This document shows positions 43,282-52,559 of a stretch of 64,000 nt of DNA, piece by piece (position 1 is the stretch's first letter; each line of letters starts with the position of its first letter). The notes under the pieces were generated by a model. The model was not told where the DNA came from and did no database searches. It saw only the letters and a list, made by a program, of their open reading frames with translations. The position numbers and the translations under genes were made by a program. Source of the DNA: Allocoprococcus sp004560705 (GTDB taxonomy: Bacteria; Bacillota; Clostridia; Lachnospirales; Lachnospiraceae); assembly GCF_052065755.1 (NCBI RefSeq), contig NZ_JBQHTK010000001.1, forward strand, positions 1 to 64,000, written 5' to 3'.

Positions 43282-43785
43282 ATGCTGATCTTTTCACTTG
43301 ACACTAAAAAATGCATGAATGGACTGCTTCTGCATTCCGGTTTCGATTCGTTTCTCTTCATTGAGGGTGAGATCGTCACATTCTGTACATTTCAGTTTGA
43401 CGGACATCTGAAAAAAGATTTTTTCCATCAGGACATAACCGACGAACCTGTTCAGATCGAACGGAATTTTGCGCTCTGGAAAGAAGTAAGGGAATTTTGT
43501 TTTTCCTTGATCAAAGGGAAGCGAACTCCGCTTGGCTTCAAGCTTGTATTATCGCTTTCTTCACCGAATATCGCCCATCTTCTTGAGCGGGAAGAGCTTC
43601 CTTTTTCCCCGGCTGATGTACAGGGACTGTATCTCAATTTCAAATTCAACGGCACATCCCTTACCTGTACGACAGGCACCTCTATGAAGCTGTTCACGAT
43701 GGACAAATCGCTGGAGCAGGCCTGGGACAAAATGGTCCAGCGTATCTTTACAAAACAGGATATCCCCTTTGAAATCTTGTCTTAA
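43282..43785 (+). CDS. Conserved hypothetical protein, resembles DUF5721
   Basis: A 167-residue protein starting MLIFSLDTKKCMNGLLL after AGGAGG. It is a mixed alpha/beta, soluble protein without signal peptide or membrane helix. A recognisable middle is RNFALWKEVREFCFSLIKGK and a tail GTSMKLFTMDKSLEQAWD. It recalls a small family seen in Lachnospiraceae (DUF5721), recognised from memory only. Monocistronic, with an extended -10 (TATGCTATACT) upstream and a terminator behind. Function unknown. Confidence 0.78.
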   Translation: MLIFSLDTKKCMNGLLLHSGFDSFLFIEGEIVTFCTFQFDGHLKKDFFHQDITDEPVQIERNFALWKEVREFCFSLIKGKRTPLGFKLVLSLSSPNIAHLLEREELPFSPADVQGLYLNFKFNGTSLTCTTGTSMKLFTMDKSLEQAWDKMVQRIFTKQDIPFEILS

Positions 43786-43796
43786 CACATAAGAAA

Positions 43797-43838
43797 GGGG
43801 TCCCTAAATGACATCGCACATCAGGAGACCCCCGTTTT
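43797..43838 (+). terminator. Terminator after the DUF5721-like gene
   Basis: GGGGTCCCT pairs with AGGAGACCCC with one bulge, followed by CGTTTTT. Confidence 0.7.
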
Positions 43839-43854
43839 TATGATCTGCAGTATT

Positions 43855-45918
43855 CTATTTTGTAAGCATTAACATTATCTCATTGCTTCGTTTTACAAAT
43901 TCCGTCATTTCCTCCGGATTCAGTGGTTTATGCGCAATCATCGCCAGATCGTAAAGCTGTTTGCAGAACAGTTCTGTATTTTCACCGTCTTTATGATCCA
44001 CCACATACTGAACCAGCGGATGATTTGCATTCAGGATCAATGTAGAATCATCTCCGAACATGGACGGATCCATTCCTGCCATGCCATACATCTTCATCAT
44101 TTCCTGCATACGGCGTGACTGCTCAGAAAGGGTGATCATGGAAGCGACATTTTCATCTTTCATCTTTTCCACTTTCACATTCAGTTTATCTTTTCCAAGC
44201 GCTTTCCGGAAGATTTCCATCAGGCTGTCCGTTTTTTCCTTAAATGCATCCTTTTCGTCTTCTGCCACTTCTTCTTTGAAATGATCGGTCAGTTCTGCAT
44301 CGATTCTCTGGAACCGCACATGCTCATTTCTCTGCTCCAGCTGTGTGATGAACGGAGAATCAATGTTGTGGGACAGAATCACTGCATCCAGTCCTTCTTT
44401 CTTGAACATGTTGATATACTGGCTCTGCTGCTGTTCATCCGTTACATAGTAGATGGTTGTCTTCATATCCTCTGTAACGGTGTTTGCATCCTCGTTCTCA
44501 TCTTCTTTATTCTCATTCGGCTCTACAATCGTGCCGCCGTTCTTCTCAATACATTCTTTGAGTGTCAGATAGTTGTGATCCAGATTCTTGAAGAGGATGT
44601 AATCTTTCATCTTATCACAGAATTTCTCATCCTTCAGGCAGCCGAATTTGATGAACGGACTGATATCATCCCAGTATTTTTCATAAGTTTCCTTATCAGT
44701 CTTGCACATTCCGGACAATTTGTCTGCCACTTTCTTGGAAATGTATTCTGCGATCTTCTGTACAAATCCATCATTCTGCAGTGCACTTCTTGATACGTTC
44801 AGCGGAAGATCCGGGCAATCGATCACGCCCTTTAATACCATCAGGAATTCCGGAATCACTTCCTTGATATTGTCTGCGATAAATACCTGGTTGTTATACA
44901 GTTTGATGGTTCCTTCGATGGAATCATATTCTGTATTGATCTTCGGGAAGTACAGAATACCTTTCAGATTAAACGGATAGTCCATGTTCAGATGGATCCA
45001 GAACAGAGGCTCCTTGTAATCCATAAATACTTTGCGGTAGAATTCGATATAATCATCTTTCGTGCATTCATTCGGATGTTTGGTCCAGAGCGGCTGTGTA
45101 TCATTTATCGGAACCGGACGCTTCACAATCTTAACTTTATCCTTTGCCGGTGAAACTTCTACCATTTCTTTTTCGCCGTTCTCATTTTCTTTTTCTTCCA
45201 TCTTTGCATCTTCATGGATATGTTCAACGACCTCATCAGTATCCAGAAGTTCTTCTTCCGGAATCGTCTCATATTCTGTCTCTGCATTTTCTTTTGAAAG
45301 ATAGATCTCTACCGGCATGAAGGAGCAATATTTCTCCAGCACTTCACGCATACGGTATTCATTGGCAAACTGAAGGCTGTCTTCATTAAGCAATAAGGTA
45401 ATCTCCGTTCCAACTCCCTCTTTATTGCCGTCTTCCATCTCATACTCTGTTCCGCCATCACTTACCCAGTGTACCGGTACTGCGCCTTCTTTATAAGAAA
45501 GTGTATCGATTTGTACTTCGTCCGCAACCATGAATGCGGAATAGAATCCAAGGCCAAAGTGACCGATCATGTCATCCTCTGTCGTCTTGTCCTTATACTT
45601 TTCAAGGAACTGCGTTGCGCCGGAGAAAGCGATCTGTGTGATATACTCTTCCACCTCATCCGCGGTCATACCAAGTCCGTTATCGATGAATTTCAATGTT
45701 TTCTCTTCCGGATTTACGATAACCTGGATCTTTGCTTTATAATCTTCCGGCATTTCATATTCGCCCATCATATCCAGTTTTTTCAGTTTAGTAATCGCAT
45801 CACATCCGTTGGAAACAAGTTCACGTGCGAAAATATCATGATCGGAATACACCCATTTCTTAATGATCGGGAAAATATTTTCGCTGCTAATTGAAAGACT
45901 GCCTTTTTTTGCTGCCAT
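43855..45918 (-). CDS. htpG: Hsp90 chaperone HtpG
   Basis: Dimeric ATP-dependent chaperone. The 687-residue length is a little above E. coli because of an acidic charged segment near 230-260 (DAKMEEKENENGEKEMVEV). GHKL ATPase motifs: ELVSNGCDAITKL (catalytic Glu, Asn), FIDNGLGMTADEV and GHFGLGFYSAFMVAD. Start at 45918 has AAGGAG 8 nt upstream. Transcribed alone from a promoter with a perfect CIRCE just upstream of the -35, so HrcA-controlled together with clpB. Confidence 0.96.
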   Translation of the reverse strand: MAAKKGSLSISSENIFPIIKKWVYSDHDIFARELVSNGCDAITKLKKLDMMGEYEMPEDYKAKIQVIVNPEEKTLKFIDNGLGMTADEVEEYITQIAFSGATQFLEKYKDKTTEDDMIGHFGLGFYSAFMVADEVQIDTLSYKEGAVPVHWVSDGGTEYEMEDGNKEGVGTEITLLLNEDSLQFANEYRMREVLEKYCSFMPVEIYLSKENAETEYETIPEEELLDTDEVVEHIHEDAKMEEKENENGEKEMVEVSPAKDKVKIVKRPVPINDTQPLWTKHPNECTKDDYIEFYRKVFMDYKEPLFWIHLNMDYPFNLKGILYFPKINTEYDSIEGTIKLYNNQVFIADNIKEVIPEFLMVLKGVIDCPDLPLNVSRSALQNDGFVQKIAEYISKKVADKLSGMCKTDKETYEKYWDDISPFIKFGCLKDEKFCDKMKDYILFKNLDHNYLTLKECIEKNGGTIVEPNENKEDENEDANTVTEDMKTTIYYVTDEQQQSQYINMFKKEGLDAVILSHNIDSPFITQLEQRNEHVRFQRIDAELTDHFKEEVAEDEKDAFKEKTDSLMEIFRKALGKDKLNVKVEKMKDENVASMITLSEQSRRMQEMMKMYGMAGMDPSMFGDDSTLILNANHPLVQYVVDHKDGENTELFCKQLYDLAMIAHKPLNPEEMTEFVKRSNEIMLMLTK

Positions 45919-45969
45919 TTGTACCACTCCTTATGTTAAATATTTTTTTCTTTTTCACATCTATCAGAT

Positions 45970-45998
45970 ATCTTAATACCCTAAAATCCAAATGTCAA
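45970..45998 (-). promoter_or_regulatory. htpG promoter
   Basis: Minus strand: TTGACA (45993-45998), 17-bp spacer, TAAGAT (45970-45975). Confidence 0.82.
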
Positions 45999-46005
45999 TA
46001 GAAAA

Positions 46006-46032
46006 TTAGCACTCGTTTTGAATGAGTGCTAA
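46006..46032 (-). promoter_or_regulatory. Perfect CIRCE operator of htpG
   Basis: TTAGCACTC - 9 bp - GAGTGCTAA matches the HrcA operator consensus exactly. It ends 7 bp upstream of the htpG -35, in contrast to clpB where the operator covers the -35. It is also 37 bp from the stop of the ABC permease gene. Confidence 0.95.
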
Positions 46033-46068
46033 TAATTTTGTGAAAAATATAAACTTTTTCTAAACTTT

Positions 46069-49000
46069 CTATTCTACGCTCTTCAAAGATTCCACCATAT
46101 CAATCTTTTTCAGTTTGTAGAACATGATCCAGTTCACGAACATAGAGAATGCCACGGTAAACAGGAAGCTGTACAGATAGCTGATTGGGTGAATTTCTCT
46201 TCCGAACATCGCTTCATTGACTTCAACGGTTACGATCACAAATCTGTGCATGAGATTTCCAAGTCCCATTCCCACCAATGCTCCCAAGAAGGTCAACATC
46301 ACATTCTCTCTGTATACATAAGATGCGACTTCGATATCATAAAATCCCAAAACTTTCAGTGTAGCCAGTTCACGCCTTCGCTCTGTGATATTGATATTAT
46401 TCAGATTATACAGCACCACAAACGCAAGCATTCCCGCAGAAACGATCAACACGATGATGACCAGATTCAGACTTCGAAGCATATCATCCAGCCTGCTTTC
46501 GATGCTCTTGCTGTAACTCACATTTAACACATCATCAAATTCAAGCAGCGTCCTGCCCGTTTCCTCGATCGAGTCTTCCTGTCCGTCCTTCATACGAAGA
46601 AGGATGCTATTATATTTCGGCGGTGCCCCATAAAGCTCTTCATAGGTATCATTGCTCAAATAGAGATAATGTCCCATATAGTTCTCACATATAGCGCCGA
46701 TCACAACTTCACGTTCTCCTTTGTCGTCATCTTTGATCGTGATGGTATCTCCCACATTCACCGCAAGGATCTGAGACATCTTTTCGGTAAGAATCACTTT
46801 ATCTTCGGCAAGTGTATATGTTTCATCACTGGTTCTGCTGTGGAAGCTGAGAAAGCTTTTCAGTTCTTCTTCACTTTCCGGTACCACAAGATACACGCTT
46901 GATTCATCGCTTTCCGATTTCACTTTCAGTTTCTGCATCCTCACCTGTGTAAAATCATCCAGCGCCGAATCTGCTTCCAATTCGTCAAGGATCTGATTCT
47001 TTTCTTCTTTATCGATCGTATCATTCATATATGCAGTCGCATCATAAAACTGTATCTTTTCATATTGAAGGTCTACGATCTCGTAAATGCAATCCTTAAG
47101 GCCAAAGCCGACCAGAAGAAGTGCCATACATCCTCCGATACCGAAAATGGTCATAAAGAACCGTTTCTTATAGCGGATCAGATTTCTGATCGATGATTTC
47201 CATGTAAAACTAAGTTTTCTCCAGAACCATCCGATTCTTTCCAGAAGGATCCGTTTGCCCTGTTTCGGTGCCGGCGGTCTCATGAGCGCAGCCGGATGAG
47301 ATGCGAGTTCCTTATAGCAGGAACCGATCGTCGCCGCAAGCGTACAGATCACAGCAATTCCTGTCGCCTGAACCGCGTAGATCAAATGATACGGGAGCAG
47401 AATATCCGGCAAATGTTTATACAGGATCTTATATGCATAAATGATAACCAGTGGGAACACCTTCTCACCGATCAGGACGCCCACGATACTTCCGCCAAGT
47501 GTCGCGGAAAGTGCATAGAAAATATACTTTTTAGCTATGGCCAATTTCCCGTATCCGAGTGCTTTCATCGTGCCGATCTGGATACGCTGTTCCTCCACCA
47601 TCCTGGTCATCGTTGTCAAGCTAATCAACGCAGCGACCAGGAAGAACAAGAATGGGAAAACCTCTCCGATCGAGCGCATACGATCCGCATTTTCTCCATA
47701 GCCGTCATATTCAGCCATTGCTTCACTCCGGTTCTGAATGTACCATTTCGGCTCTTCCACCTTCGCAATCTCAGCTTTTGCATCCGCAATCTGCTGCTTC
47801 GCCTCAATCATTTTTTCTTCGCCTTCACGGATCTGCTTTTCACCGTCTTCAATCTGCTGCACGGCATCCGCTGCCGCTTTGGCGTACTCGGATTTTCCTT
47901 CGGACAGTTCTTTCTCAGCCGAAACAATTTCTTTTTTTCCCTGATTAAGGCTTTCCTCTTTTTCACGGATCAGTGTCCATGCGGCATCCAGCTGTCTCTG
48001 CCCGTCTTCGATCTGCTGCTTTGCATCTAACAGTTCTTTTCTTCCATCCTCGAGCTGCTTTTTCCCCGATTCCAGAGCCTGCCCAGCTTCAATAAGCTGC
48101 TGCTCCTGCTTCAGAAGTTCTTCTTCTTTTTCCAGGAGTTCCTTCTCGGTCGCATCCAGCTCACTTCGTTTCTGGATCAGTTCCTCTCTCTGCTGCTGCA
48201 GCTCCTCTATTTTTGCAGGAATCTGCTCCTCATTTTCTACTCCGGCCACCTGCAGCTGAACAAGAATTTCATTCTTCTGTTCTTCCAGTGCCTCTTTCTT
48301 CTCCAGCATTCCCTCGTAAATCTCTACGAGTTTGTTCTGCAGTTCTGAACGTTCCTCCTCAGGAACCGCAGAAATCTTTTCATAAAGGCTTTGCCCAATC
48401 TGTACCAGCTTATCCAATGTTTCAAGTGCCGAGTCGATCTGCTCCAGACCATCTGCTGCCTGCTGAAGCTGTTCGATACCGGTATCAATCTGCAGGATTC
48501 CTTCTTCGATCTGCTCACGTCCGGCTTCAATCTGCTCTTTTCCATTGGCGATCTCTTCCTTCCCGGAAGTGATCAGCGGCATATACTGATCATAGTTTTT
48601 CTGATACTCCGCTTCCGCTTCGTCTAATTCCTTCTCCTTTTCGGAAAATTCTGCATATCCGCTCTCATATTCCTTCTTTGCCTCATCTAAGGTACTCTGC
48701 TGACGATTCAGTTCGGATTTCGCATCTTCGATTTGTTTCTTACCGTCTTCGATCTGCTTTCGTGACTGCGTAAGAAGCGCCTCGCCGTCCTCCAGCTCCT
48801 TTTTTGCATCAGCCAGCTTCTTCGCGGCTGTACTGCGAGCATCCTCCAGTTCCTGCTTTGCCGCATCCAGTTCTTCCGATTTGTCATCCAACTCTTTCTC
48901 GGCATCTGCAATCTCTGAATTTGCTTCTTCCAGGACTTCCTCACGCCGTGCCTTACAGCGCTCTTCTTCAATTTCTTCGATTGCAGCTTTTGCGGCATCC

Positions 49001-49701
49001 GTGAGATCTTCATATTCCTTCGTAAACGCCACTGCATCCTCCGCATCGCTCACCCGCACATAAGCTTCTGTATATACATCCAGATTGAACGACGACTTGT
49101 CAACTACTACAAACCCGCTGACCTCACCGTTTCCGATTAGACTGTTTCCCCTGCCGAATGATATGTAAAGCGGACTGTTCCCAATCCCTACAATCGTAAA
49201 TGTATCACACGTCAGGGATTCCGAAAGTTCCGAATCATCTCCGGAGCGAAATGTAATTCGATCGCCTACCTGATAATCTCCATACGCGACAAAATCCTCA
49301 TCCAGAAGACATTCCCCTTCCTTTTCAGGCATTCTTCCTTCCACAACCTGAACAGTGTTGAAATTCTCCTGTGCCGCCATAACATGTACGACCTTCTCAT
49401 TCTCTCCTGTCGGGCACAGGACATCCTTACTGTAGCTTCCTTCCGCCTCCGCAATTCCTTTTACTTCTGAAATCGCCTGAATATCCTCGTCCGTCAATCC
49501 CATCGTACCTATAACCTTGATGTCCATCAGTTCTTCTCTATCAAAATAGGCATCTCCGGAAATCAGCATACTGGGCTGCGATGAACGTATACCGGAATAA
49601 AATGCAACTCCAAGTGCAACAATGAAAAATATTGAAATAAAACGCCCCCTCGATTTCCTGATTTCCATGAAAAAATCTTTGCGTAATATATTCTTTTTCA
49701 T
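46069..49701 (-). CDS. Giant FtsX-family ABC permease with a long extracellular coiled coil
   Basis: A 1210-residue permease. Membrane helix 1 is at about 18-38, then a MacB-like periplasmic-type domain to about 230. Next is a Glu/Lys/Gln-rich coiled coil (about 235-680) built from irregular repeats such as KQIEDGKKQIEDAK and EQIEEGILQIDTG. The first FtsX domain (FPFLFFLVAALISLTTM onward) follows, then a second extracellular domain and a C-terminal FtsX domain with ITERRRELATLKVLGFYD. Partner of the ATPase 6 nt upstream. The architecture suits mechanotransmission or an envelope-stress exporter rather than bulk import. No strong ribosome site; translation is probably coupled. Confidence 0.87.
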   Translation of the reverse strand: MKKNILRKDFFMEIRKSRGRFISIFFIVALGVAFYSGIRSSQPSMLISGDAYFDREELMDIKVIGTMGLTDEDIQAISEVKGIAEAEGSYSKDVLCPTGENEKVVHVMAAQENFNTVQVVEGRMPEKEGECLLDEDFVAYGDYQVGDRITFRSGDDSELSESLTCDTFTIVGIGNSPLYISFGRGNSLIGNGEVSGFVVVDKSSFNLDVYTEAYVRVSDAEDAVAFTKEYEDLTDAAKAAIEEIEEERCKARREEVLEEANSEIADAEKELDDKSEELDAAKQELEDARSTAAKKLADAKKELEDGEALLTQSRKQIEDGKKQIEDAKSELNRQQSTLDEAKKEYESGYAEFSEKEKELDEAEAEYQKNYDQYMPLITSGKEEIANGKEQIEAGREQIEEGILQIDTGIEQLQQAADGLEQIDSALETLDKLVQIGQSLYEKISAVPEEERSELQNKLVEIYEGMLEKKEALEEQKNEILVQLQVAGVENEEQIPAKIEELQQQREELIQKRSELDATEKELLEKEEELLKQEQQLIEAGQALESGKKQLEDGRKELLDAKQQIEDGQRQLDAAWTLIREKEESLNQGKKEIVSAEKELSEGKSEYAKAAADAVQQIEDGEKQIREGEEKMIEAKQQIADAKAEIAKVEEPKWYIQNRSEAMAEYDGYGENADRMRSIGEVFPFLFFLVAALISLTTMTRMVEEQRIQIGTMKALGYGKLAIAKKYIFYALSATLGGSIVGVLIGEKVFPLVIIYAYKILYKHLPDILLPYHLIYAVQATGIAVICTLAATIGSCYKELASHPAALMRPPAPKQGKRILLERIGWFWRKLSFTWKSSIRNLIRYKKRFFMTIFGIGGCMALLLVGFGLKDCIYEIVDLQYEKIQFYDATAYMNDTIDKEEKNQILDELEADSALDDFTQVRMQKLKVKSESDESSVYLVVPESEEELKSFLSFHSRTSDETYTLAEDKVILTEKMSQILAVNVGDTITIKDDDKGEREVVIGAICENYMGHYLYLSNDTYEELYGAPPKYNSILLRMKDGQEDSIEETGRTLLEFDDVLNVSYSKSIESRLDDMLRSLNLVIIVLIVSAGMLAFVVLYNLNNINITERRRELATLKVLGFYDIEVASYVYRENVMLTFLGALVGMGLGNLMHRFVIVTVEVNEAMFGREIHPISYLYSFLFTVAFSMFVNWIMFYKLKKIDMVESLKSVE

Positions 49702-49707
49702 TCTACT

Positions 49708-50412
49708 CTACCATTCTATCGTTTCTACCGATACCGGGTTTGGATTCTCGGTCATCGAATCTACCTTTCCGTTTTTCATTTTAATAACCCGATCTGCCAT
49801 CGGTGTGATCGCCGAATTGTGCGTGATCAGGATCACCGTCATTCCCCGTTCGCGGCAGGTGTCCTGCAGAAGCTTCAGAATTGCTTTTCCTGTATTATAA
49901 TCCAAAGCCCCTGTCGGCTCATCACAAAGCAGAAGTTTCGGATTCTTCGCAAGTGCTCTCGCGATCGAAACTCTCTGTTGTTCTCCTCCGGATAACTGAG
50001 CCGGGAAATTGTTTAAGCGGTCTCCCAATCCCACATCCTGAAGCACCGTTGCCGCATCAAGAGGATTCTTACAGATCTGTAAAGCCAGCTCTACATTCTC
50101 AAGTGCAGTCAGGTTTGGAATCAGATTATAAAACTGAAAAACAAAACCGATATCAGCCCGTCGGTACGCTGTGAGCTGACGCGCATTATAAGATGCCACA
50201 TCCGCGCCGTCAATCCACACTTCACCGCTTGTCGCCGTATCCATTCCGCCAAGGATATTAAGAACCGTCGTCTTACCGGCCCCGCTTGGTCCTACAACAA
50301 CTGCAAATTCTCCTTTATTGATCGTAAAATCAATCCCGTCCGCAGCAGCAATTTCAATTTCCCCCATCTTATAAATCTTCCGCACTTCCTTCAGTTCAAC
50401 AAATGCACTCAT
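49708..50412 (-). CDS. ABC transporter ATPase (MacB/LolD type)
   Basis: A 234-residue ATPase: Walker A VVGPSGAGKTTVLNILGG, Q-loop FVFQFYNLIP, signature LSGGEQQRVSIARAL, Walker B LLLCDEPTGALD and H-loop ITHNSAI. The extended N-terminal segment (EVRKIYKMGEIEIAAADGID) is typical for MacB/LolD-type partners of FtsX-like permeases. GAGGAG precedes ATG at 50412. It heads a two-gene operon with the giant permease. Confidence 0.94.
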   Translation of the reverse strand: MSAFVELKEVRKIYKMGEIEIAAADGIDFTINKGEFAVVVGPSGAGKTTVLNILGGMDTATSGEVWIDGADVASYNARQLTAYRRADIGFVFQFYNLIPNLTALENVELALQICKNPLDAATVLQDVGLGDRLNNFPAQLSGGEQQRVSIARALAKNPKLLLCDEPTGALDYNTGKAILKLLQDTCRERGMTVILITHNSAITPMADRVIKMKNGKVDSMTENPNPVSVETIEW

Positions 50413-50463
50413 AAAAATCTCCTCTTGCTTCATCCGCTTATAATGTAGCTTTAAATATCTTTA

Positions 50464-50491
50464 ATGATACCACATGTATATCAAAAATCAA
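50464..50491 (-). promoter_or_regulatory. Promoter of the ABC operon
   Basis: Minus strand: TTGATT (50486-50491), 16-bp spacer, TATCAT (50464-50469) with a TG extended -10. Confidence 0.6.
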
Positions 50492-50662
50492 AGAGACGTT
50501 TTATAAAGATAGAATTGTTCACCAATACCTTCTTCAGCATTTTTTCCTTCATTTTTTTCTCGCCTTCTTTTTCTTTTGTGGATTTTGCCTTTTTGGCGTG
50601 ATTTTGCACAATTTTATTCTCTCTTTTTTAGTGCATTTGTCTTTTTTGCGAATTTACTTCTC

Positions 50663-50680
50663 TAATACCTCATGGTATTA
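50663..50680. promoter_or_regulatory. Operator-like palindrome in the 50.7 kb gap
   Basis: TAATACC - TCAT - GGTATTA is a perfect 7-bp inverted repeat overlapping the spacer and -10 of the plus-strand promoter-like sequence. The regulator is unknown. Confidence 0.45.
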
Positions 50681-50850
50681 TAATAGCAACTTGAAGATAA
50701 CTTACTAGTTTAGAAAGTTCCTTGAGCGGGGCGGCATCCTAAGTCAGTCACAATTGCCCCACCCATAAAAGGGACGCAGATAATTTAATATGACGTTTTC
50801 AGTATTTTGATACTTTTTATTTTCATTTCTCCTTTAATGAAATTATTAAG

Positions 50851-50901
50851 AAAAAACAGTTTGCAGTATTTCCCCCGATTATGTACTGCAGGCTGTTTTT
50901 T
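50851..50901. terminator. Strong hairpin terminator, usable on both strands
   Basis: AAAAAACAG pairs with CTGTTTTTT, with a second inner helix GCAGTA/TACTGC. T-runs exist on both strands. Confidence 0.75.
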
Positions 50902-50958
50902 CGTTATTACAACTAATTTTTGACTTTCTTAACCATTTATGAATGACGGACAACATCT

Positions 50959-51004
50959 AAGGTGTAAAGCCTTTATTGAATAATCAAAAGCTTTACACCT
51001 TTTC
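50959..51004 (+). repeat. 12-bp inverted repeat near the end of the pilus operon
   Basis: AAGGTGTAAAGC (50959-50970) and GCTTTACACCTT (50990-51001) pair perfectly around a 19-nt loop. On the plus strand it ends in TTTT, on the minus strand it has no T-run, so it is a poor terminator for the pilus operon. It may stabilise an mRNA end or terminate a plus-strand RNA. Confidence 0.5.
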
Positions 51005-51063
51005 TCTACTTCCGTCCCACAAGTTGTGTAAATCCGTTCCGTTTCCGGAAGTTCCTTAACAAT

Positions 51064-51726
51064 TTATAATTCACTTTTTTCCCTCCGAATTCCTGCCGGT
51101 ACATTCACTCTTCTCTTTCTGGCAAAGCCCACAGCAGCGAACGCGCTTATCCATGACATTCCTGCAATAAGCATCCACCAAAACCGCTGTTTTTCATCTC
51201 CCGTTTTTACATTTGAAGGTTTTCCGGGTGTTTTTCCCTGATAACTGTTTCTGAAAATAACCCCGTCTGTTTTTTCTCCTTTCTCATTCTCGACAATGAT
51301 CTGACAGACCATCTTCTCGTCAGTGGTGTTCTTCACATACACACTGACATGATAGATCTGTTCATCATATGAATAGTTCTGTTCTTTCGTTGCAATAATC
51401 TGACGGATTTCATATTCATATACTCCGCCATGCTGATATCGGATCGGTCCGAGCTGAACCTGCTGATTGTCTTTCAGCCTGAACTCCAGCCTTCCGTTTT
51501 CACTTCCTTCCGGCATTGGGTCTAACGGCTCCACTGCTTGCATTTGATAAGAAAAGCTGCGATTCAAATCTGCGGGAACTATCTGTTCCGTCGTAAATAC
51601 CTGTTCCACCGGAACCGTCACCTCAGCGGACTGCTCGGCAGCCCTTACTGTTATGTTCTGAAATACCAGAACACAGCACAATGTCACCCAAAATTTTATT
51701 CTCCGCTTTCTATTTCTTTTTTCCAT
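51064..51726 (-). CDS. Minor pilin / basal pilus protein with sorting signal
   Basis: A 220-residue secreted protein: basic N-terminus and hydrophobic signal peptide (FWVTLCCVLVFQNITVRAA), then a Spy0128/FctA-like isopeptide pilin domain (about 60-150; GVYEYEIRQIIATKEQNYSYD, YHVSVYVKN). The C-terminal sorting signal NVKTG (172-176) precedes a hydrophobic helix and ARKRR. AAAGGAG precedes ATG at 51726. It overlaps the sortase gene by 17 nt and is the last gene of the pilus operon. Probably the cell-wall base of the pilus. Confidence 0.82.
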   Translation of the reverse strand: MEKRNRKRRIKFWVTLCCVLVFQNITVRAAEQSAEVTVPVEQVFTTEQIVPADLNRSFSYQMQAVEPLDPMPEGSENGRLEFRLKDNQQVQLGPIRYQHGGVYEYEIRQIIATKEQNYSYDEQIYHVSVYVKNTTDEKMVCQIIVENEKGEKTDGVIFRNSYQGKTPGKPSNVKTGDEKQRFWWMLIAGMSWISAFAAVGFARKRRVNVPAGIRREKSEL

Positions 51727-52537
51727 CTTCTTTCTCTCCTTTGCCAGCATTCATTTCGTTGTCAATCTTTGCCACCAGGATGAATCTTCCGTTTGTCCCT
51801 TCCGGCGTGCATGTCGAAAGTAAAAGGATCTGATCATTTTCCGAAAGCTCCATATCGTTTGAATGCATAGCATGCAACTTAATATATGTAAGAAATTCCT
51901 GCTTTTTTTCTTCTTGTCCAATCGTAGGATTGTATATCACATTATTATATGCATCGTCCTTTAAGATTGCAGCAAATTCAAGCTCTTTCTCCCTTCCGTT
52001 TACGTACAGACTTCCATATCGATGCTCTTTAAAAAAAGTTTCCTCCGTAAAATTCTCCAGTTCTCCGAACATCGCCTTTTTTTCCATATGATGTCCGTAA
52101 ATGATATTGCAGAAATCCGAAAAATCCGATGTGTTTCGATAATCCAGAAACAAGCTGCCGGCAAGTGAGAATTCTCCTTTGGCATTCACATTGACATATT
52201 TCTGGTTGTCATCTGTCTGCGCCACCGGATAGTCAATGTTTGTTCCATAAATCGTGAGCCACGCAATGACCTCCGGGTTCAGTTTCTGCAGTTCTGCAAA
52301 AGACTCTGAATTGTCCCCTTCCGGTTTGTATGTTTCATATTGTTTCTTATCGGCCTCTGAATAAATCTGATTCGAATCCCAGATAGCATAACATCCATAT
52401 GCTGCCAGCATGAGGAAGAGGACGAACACGGTCAGATTCACCATGCCGTCCATCCACCGGACAATTCGTTTCCCGATATCATATAGAAGACTTTTTTCTT
52501 TCACCGCGTTCGTCCCACTTCTGTTACACTTCCCCAT
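51710..52537 (-). CDS. Class B sortase
   Basis: Membrane transpeptidase joining pilin subunits or anchoring them. The 275-residue protein has a membrane helix at about 32-52 and the class B fold. Catalytic His149 is in IIYGHHMEK, Cys243 in LLSTCTPEG and Arg251 in TNGRFILVA. An insertion before the Cys is typical for class B. The substrates beside it carry unusual motifs (VPVTG, AITG, NVKTG) instead of LPXTG, which fits a dedicated enzyme. AGGAGTG is some 13 nt from ATG at 52537. Confidence 0.92.
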   Translation of the reverse strand: MGKCNRSGTNAVKEKSLLYDIGKRIVRWMDGMVNLTVFVLFLMLAAYGCYAIWDSNQIYSEADKKQYETYKPEGDNSESFAELQKLNPEVIAWLTIYGTNIDYPVAQTDDNQKYVNVNAKGEFSLAGSLFLDYRNTSDFSDFCNIIYGHHMEKKAMFGELENFTEETFFKEHRYGSLYVNGREKELEFAAILKDDAYNNVIYNPTIGQEEKKQEFLTYIKLHAMHSNDMELSENDQILLLSTCTPEGTNGRFILVAKIDNEMNAGKGEKEDGKKK

Positions 52538-52559
52538 GTTCTGAAACGATCACTCCTGT

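Larger units (their letters stand above)
50652..50901 (+). ncRNA. Possible small RNA unit (unidentified)
   Basis: The 650-nt gene-free gap 50413-51063 holds, on the plus strand, a promoter-like TTTACT (near 50653) - 17 bp - TATTAT, then a segment with GGGGC/GCCCC (about 50727-50757) and CCC/GGG hairpins, and a strong terminator ending at 50901. No open frame of note is present. The palindrome TAATACC-TCAT-GGTATTA (50663-50680) covers the promoter. I could not match the transcript to a known riboswitch or RNA family. Promoter, structure and terminator together suggest a regulated small RNA, but this is inference. Confidence 0.4.

Noticed and set aside
46069..49701. Coiled-coil segment considered as a tandem DNA repeat
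   Set aside because: Repeats are irregular at DNA level and explained by heptad protein sequence.
50413..51063. Invertible phase-variation switch between the ABC and pilus operons
   Set aside because: Inverted repeats are short hairpins that do not bracket a promoter, and no recombinase gene is nearby.
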